Virus record (IMG/VR): IMGVR_UViG_3300028595_000045
Coordinates: 1 to 31,455 of that record
DNA length: 31,455 bases
Origin: a virus
Direction: 5' to 3' (one strand)
The translations under genes and the position numbers were made by a program. Shown here piece by piece: positions 31,240 through 31,455 of the stretch. The notes beneath the pieces were generated by a model. The model was not told the DNA's origin and did not search any database. It worked only from the letters and a program-made list of their open reading frames with translations. Position 1 is the first letter of the stretch. Each line of letters opens with the position of its first letter.

Positions 31240-31455
31240 TTCGCCGCCTTTCGGATGTTTGGGAATAGTTTTCGGGGTTGGTAGAATGTCATACACAACG
31301 CGTCGGCCCGGTCGGGTGAATCCACTCCACGTTTTTTCATATCGTCTTTTGACTCGATAACCACTCTCCCCGCTGAATCAAACTTATATTTCGGACTGGA
31401 TAATTGCCCGGTTAGCTCGTCGTCATCGCAGAGATCAAGCCCGTCAATAATTGCG
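31236..31455 (-). CDS. terL: Terminase large subunit, C-terminus (partial)
   Basis: The 73 codons in the window are the C-terminal end; the 5' end lies beyond the window. Visible: DGLDLCDDDELTGQL, then SSPKYKFDSAGRVVIESKDD, MKKRGVDSPDRADALCMTF and FPNIRKAAK. The pattern E-SK--MK-RG--SPDRADAL is the nuclease-side close of phage large terminases, which translocate and cut DNA. Not in the supplied start list because it has no start here. Coupled by ATGA to the next gene. Confidence 0.9.
   Translation of the reverse strand, partial: AIIDGLDLCDDDELTGQLSSPKYKFDSAGRVVIESKDDMKKRGVDSPDRADALCMTFYQPRKLFPNIRKAAK

Overview
The window is almost entirely bacteriophage DNA. It reads as the late (virion) half of a temperate, short-tailed (podovirus-like) phage together with its integration module. 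Supporting observations: a tyrosine integrase beside a tRNA-Ser 3' end that looks like an attachment core, the C-terminus of a large terminase at the right edge, portal, scaffold, capsid, head-tail adaptor, a nozzle-like protein, four large internal/ejection-type proteins, fibre-like proteins and a lysis cassette. There is no tail tube, sheath or tape measure. The host is probably Gram-negative (export signals, M15 peptidase endolysin, CCA encoded in the tRNA-Ser fragment), but the sequence does not fix its taxonomy.

Layout. Bases 1-2776 (+ strand): a hairpin, an aberrant tRNA-Leu(CAG)-like gene, an ASCH-domain protein, a small protein, the integrase with its Shine-Dalgarno inside a 10-bp stem, and three small accessory genes. 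Bases 2777-3021: attachment region, made of a 19-bp near-perfect palindrome, the tRNA-Ser 3' end and flanking 19-bp direct repeats. Bases 3022-3189: one small + strand gene. Bases 3246-31455 (- strand, read right to left): one long, tightly coupled late operon. Its order is terL, a 211-aa protein, a small membrane protein, an HTH protein, a LamG-domain virion protein, portal, a 106-aa protein, scaffold, a 186-aa protein, cement-like protein, major capsid, two tandem beta-helix proteins, a zinc-finger protein, adaptor, nozzle, small fibre-like proteins, four internal proteins, small virion proteins, a mucin-like fibre with its modification cassette, more small virion proteins, and lysis. Most junctions are ATGA, TAATG or TAAATG.

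The most interesting part is 6097-10159. A beta-helix protein carries a 230-residue domain of 54 SSTP repeats, like an animal mucin. It is translationally linked to a SAM methyltransferase, a GT2-type glycosyltransferase and a second glycosyltransferase whose motifs match polypeptide GalNAc-transferases (LDAHC, the WGxxGTEL region, the third metal His in GHMFR). I infer a phage-encoded O-glycosylation cassette for its own mucin-like fibre. Other points of note are the attachment region, the integrase leader hairpin, the LamG domain nested in a virion protein, the duplicated beta-helix genes next to the capsid gene, and phased operator-like repeats at the HTH gene.
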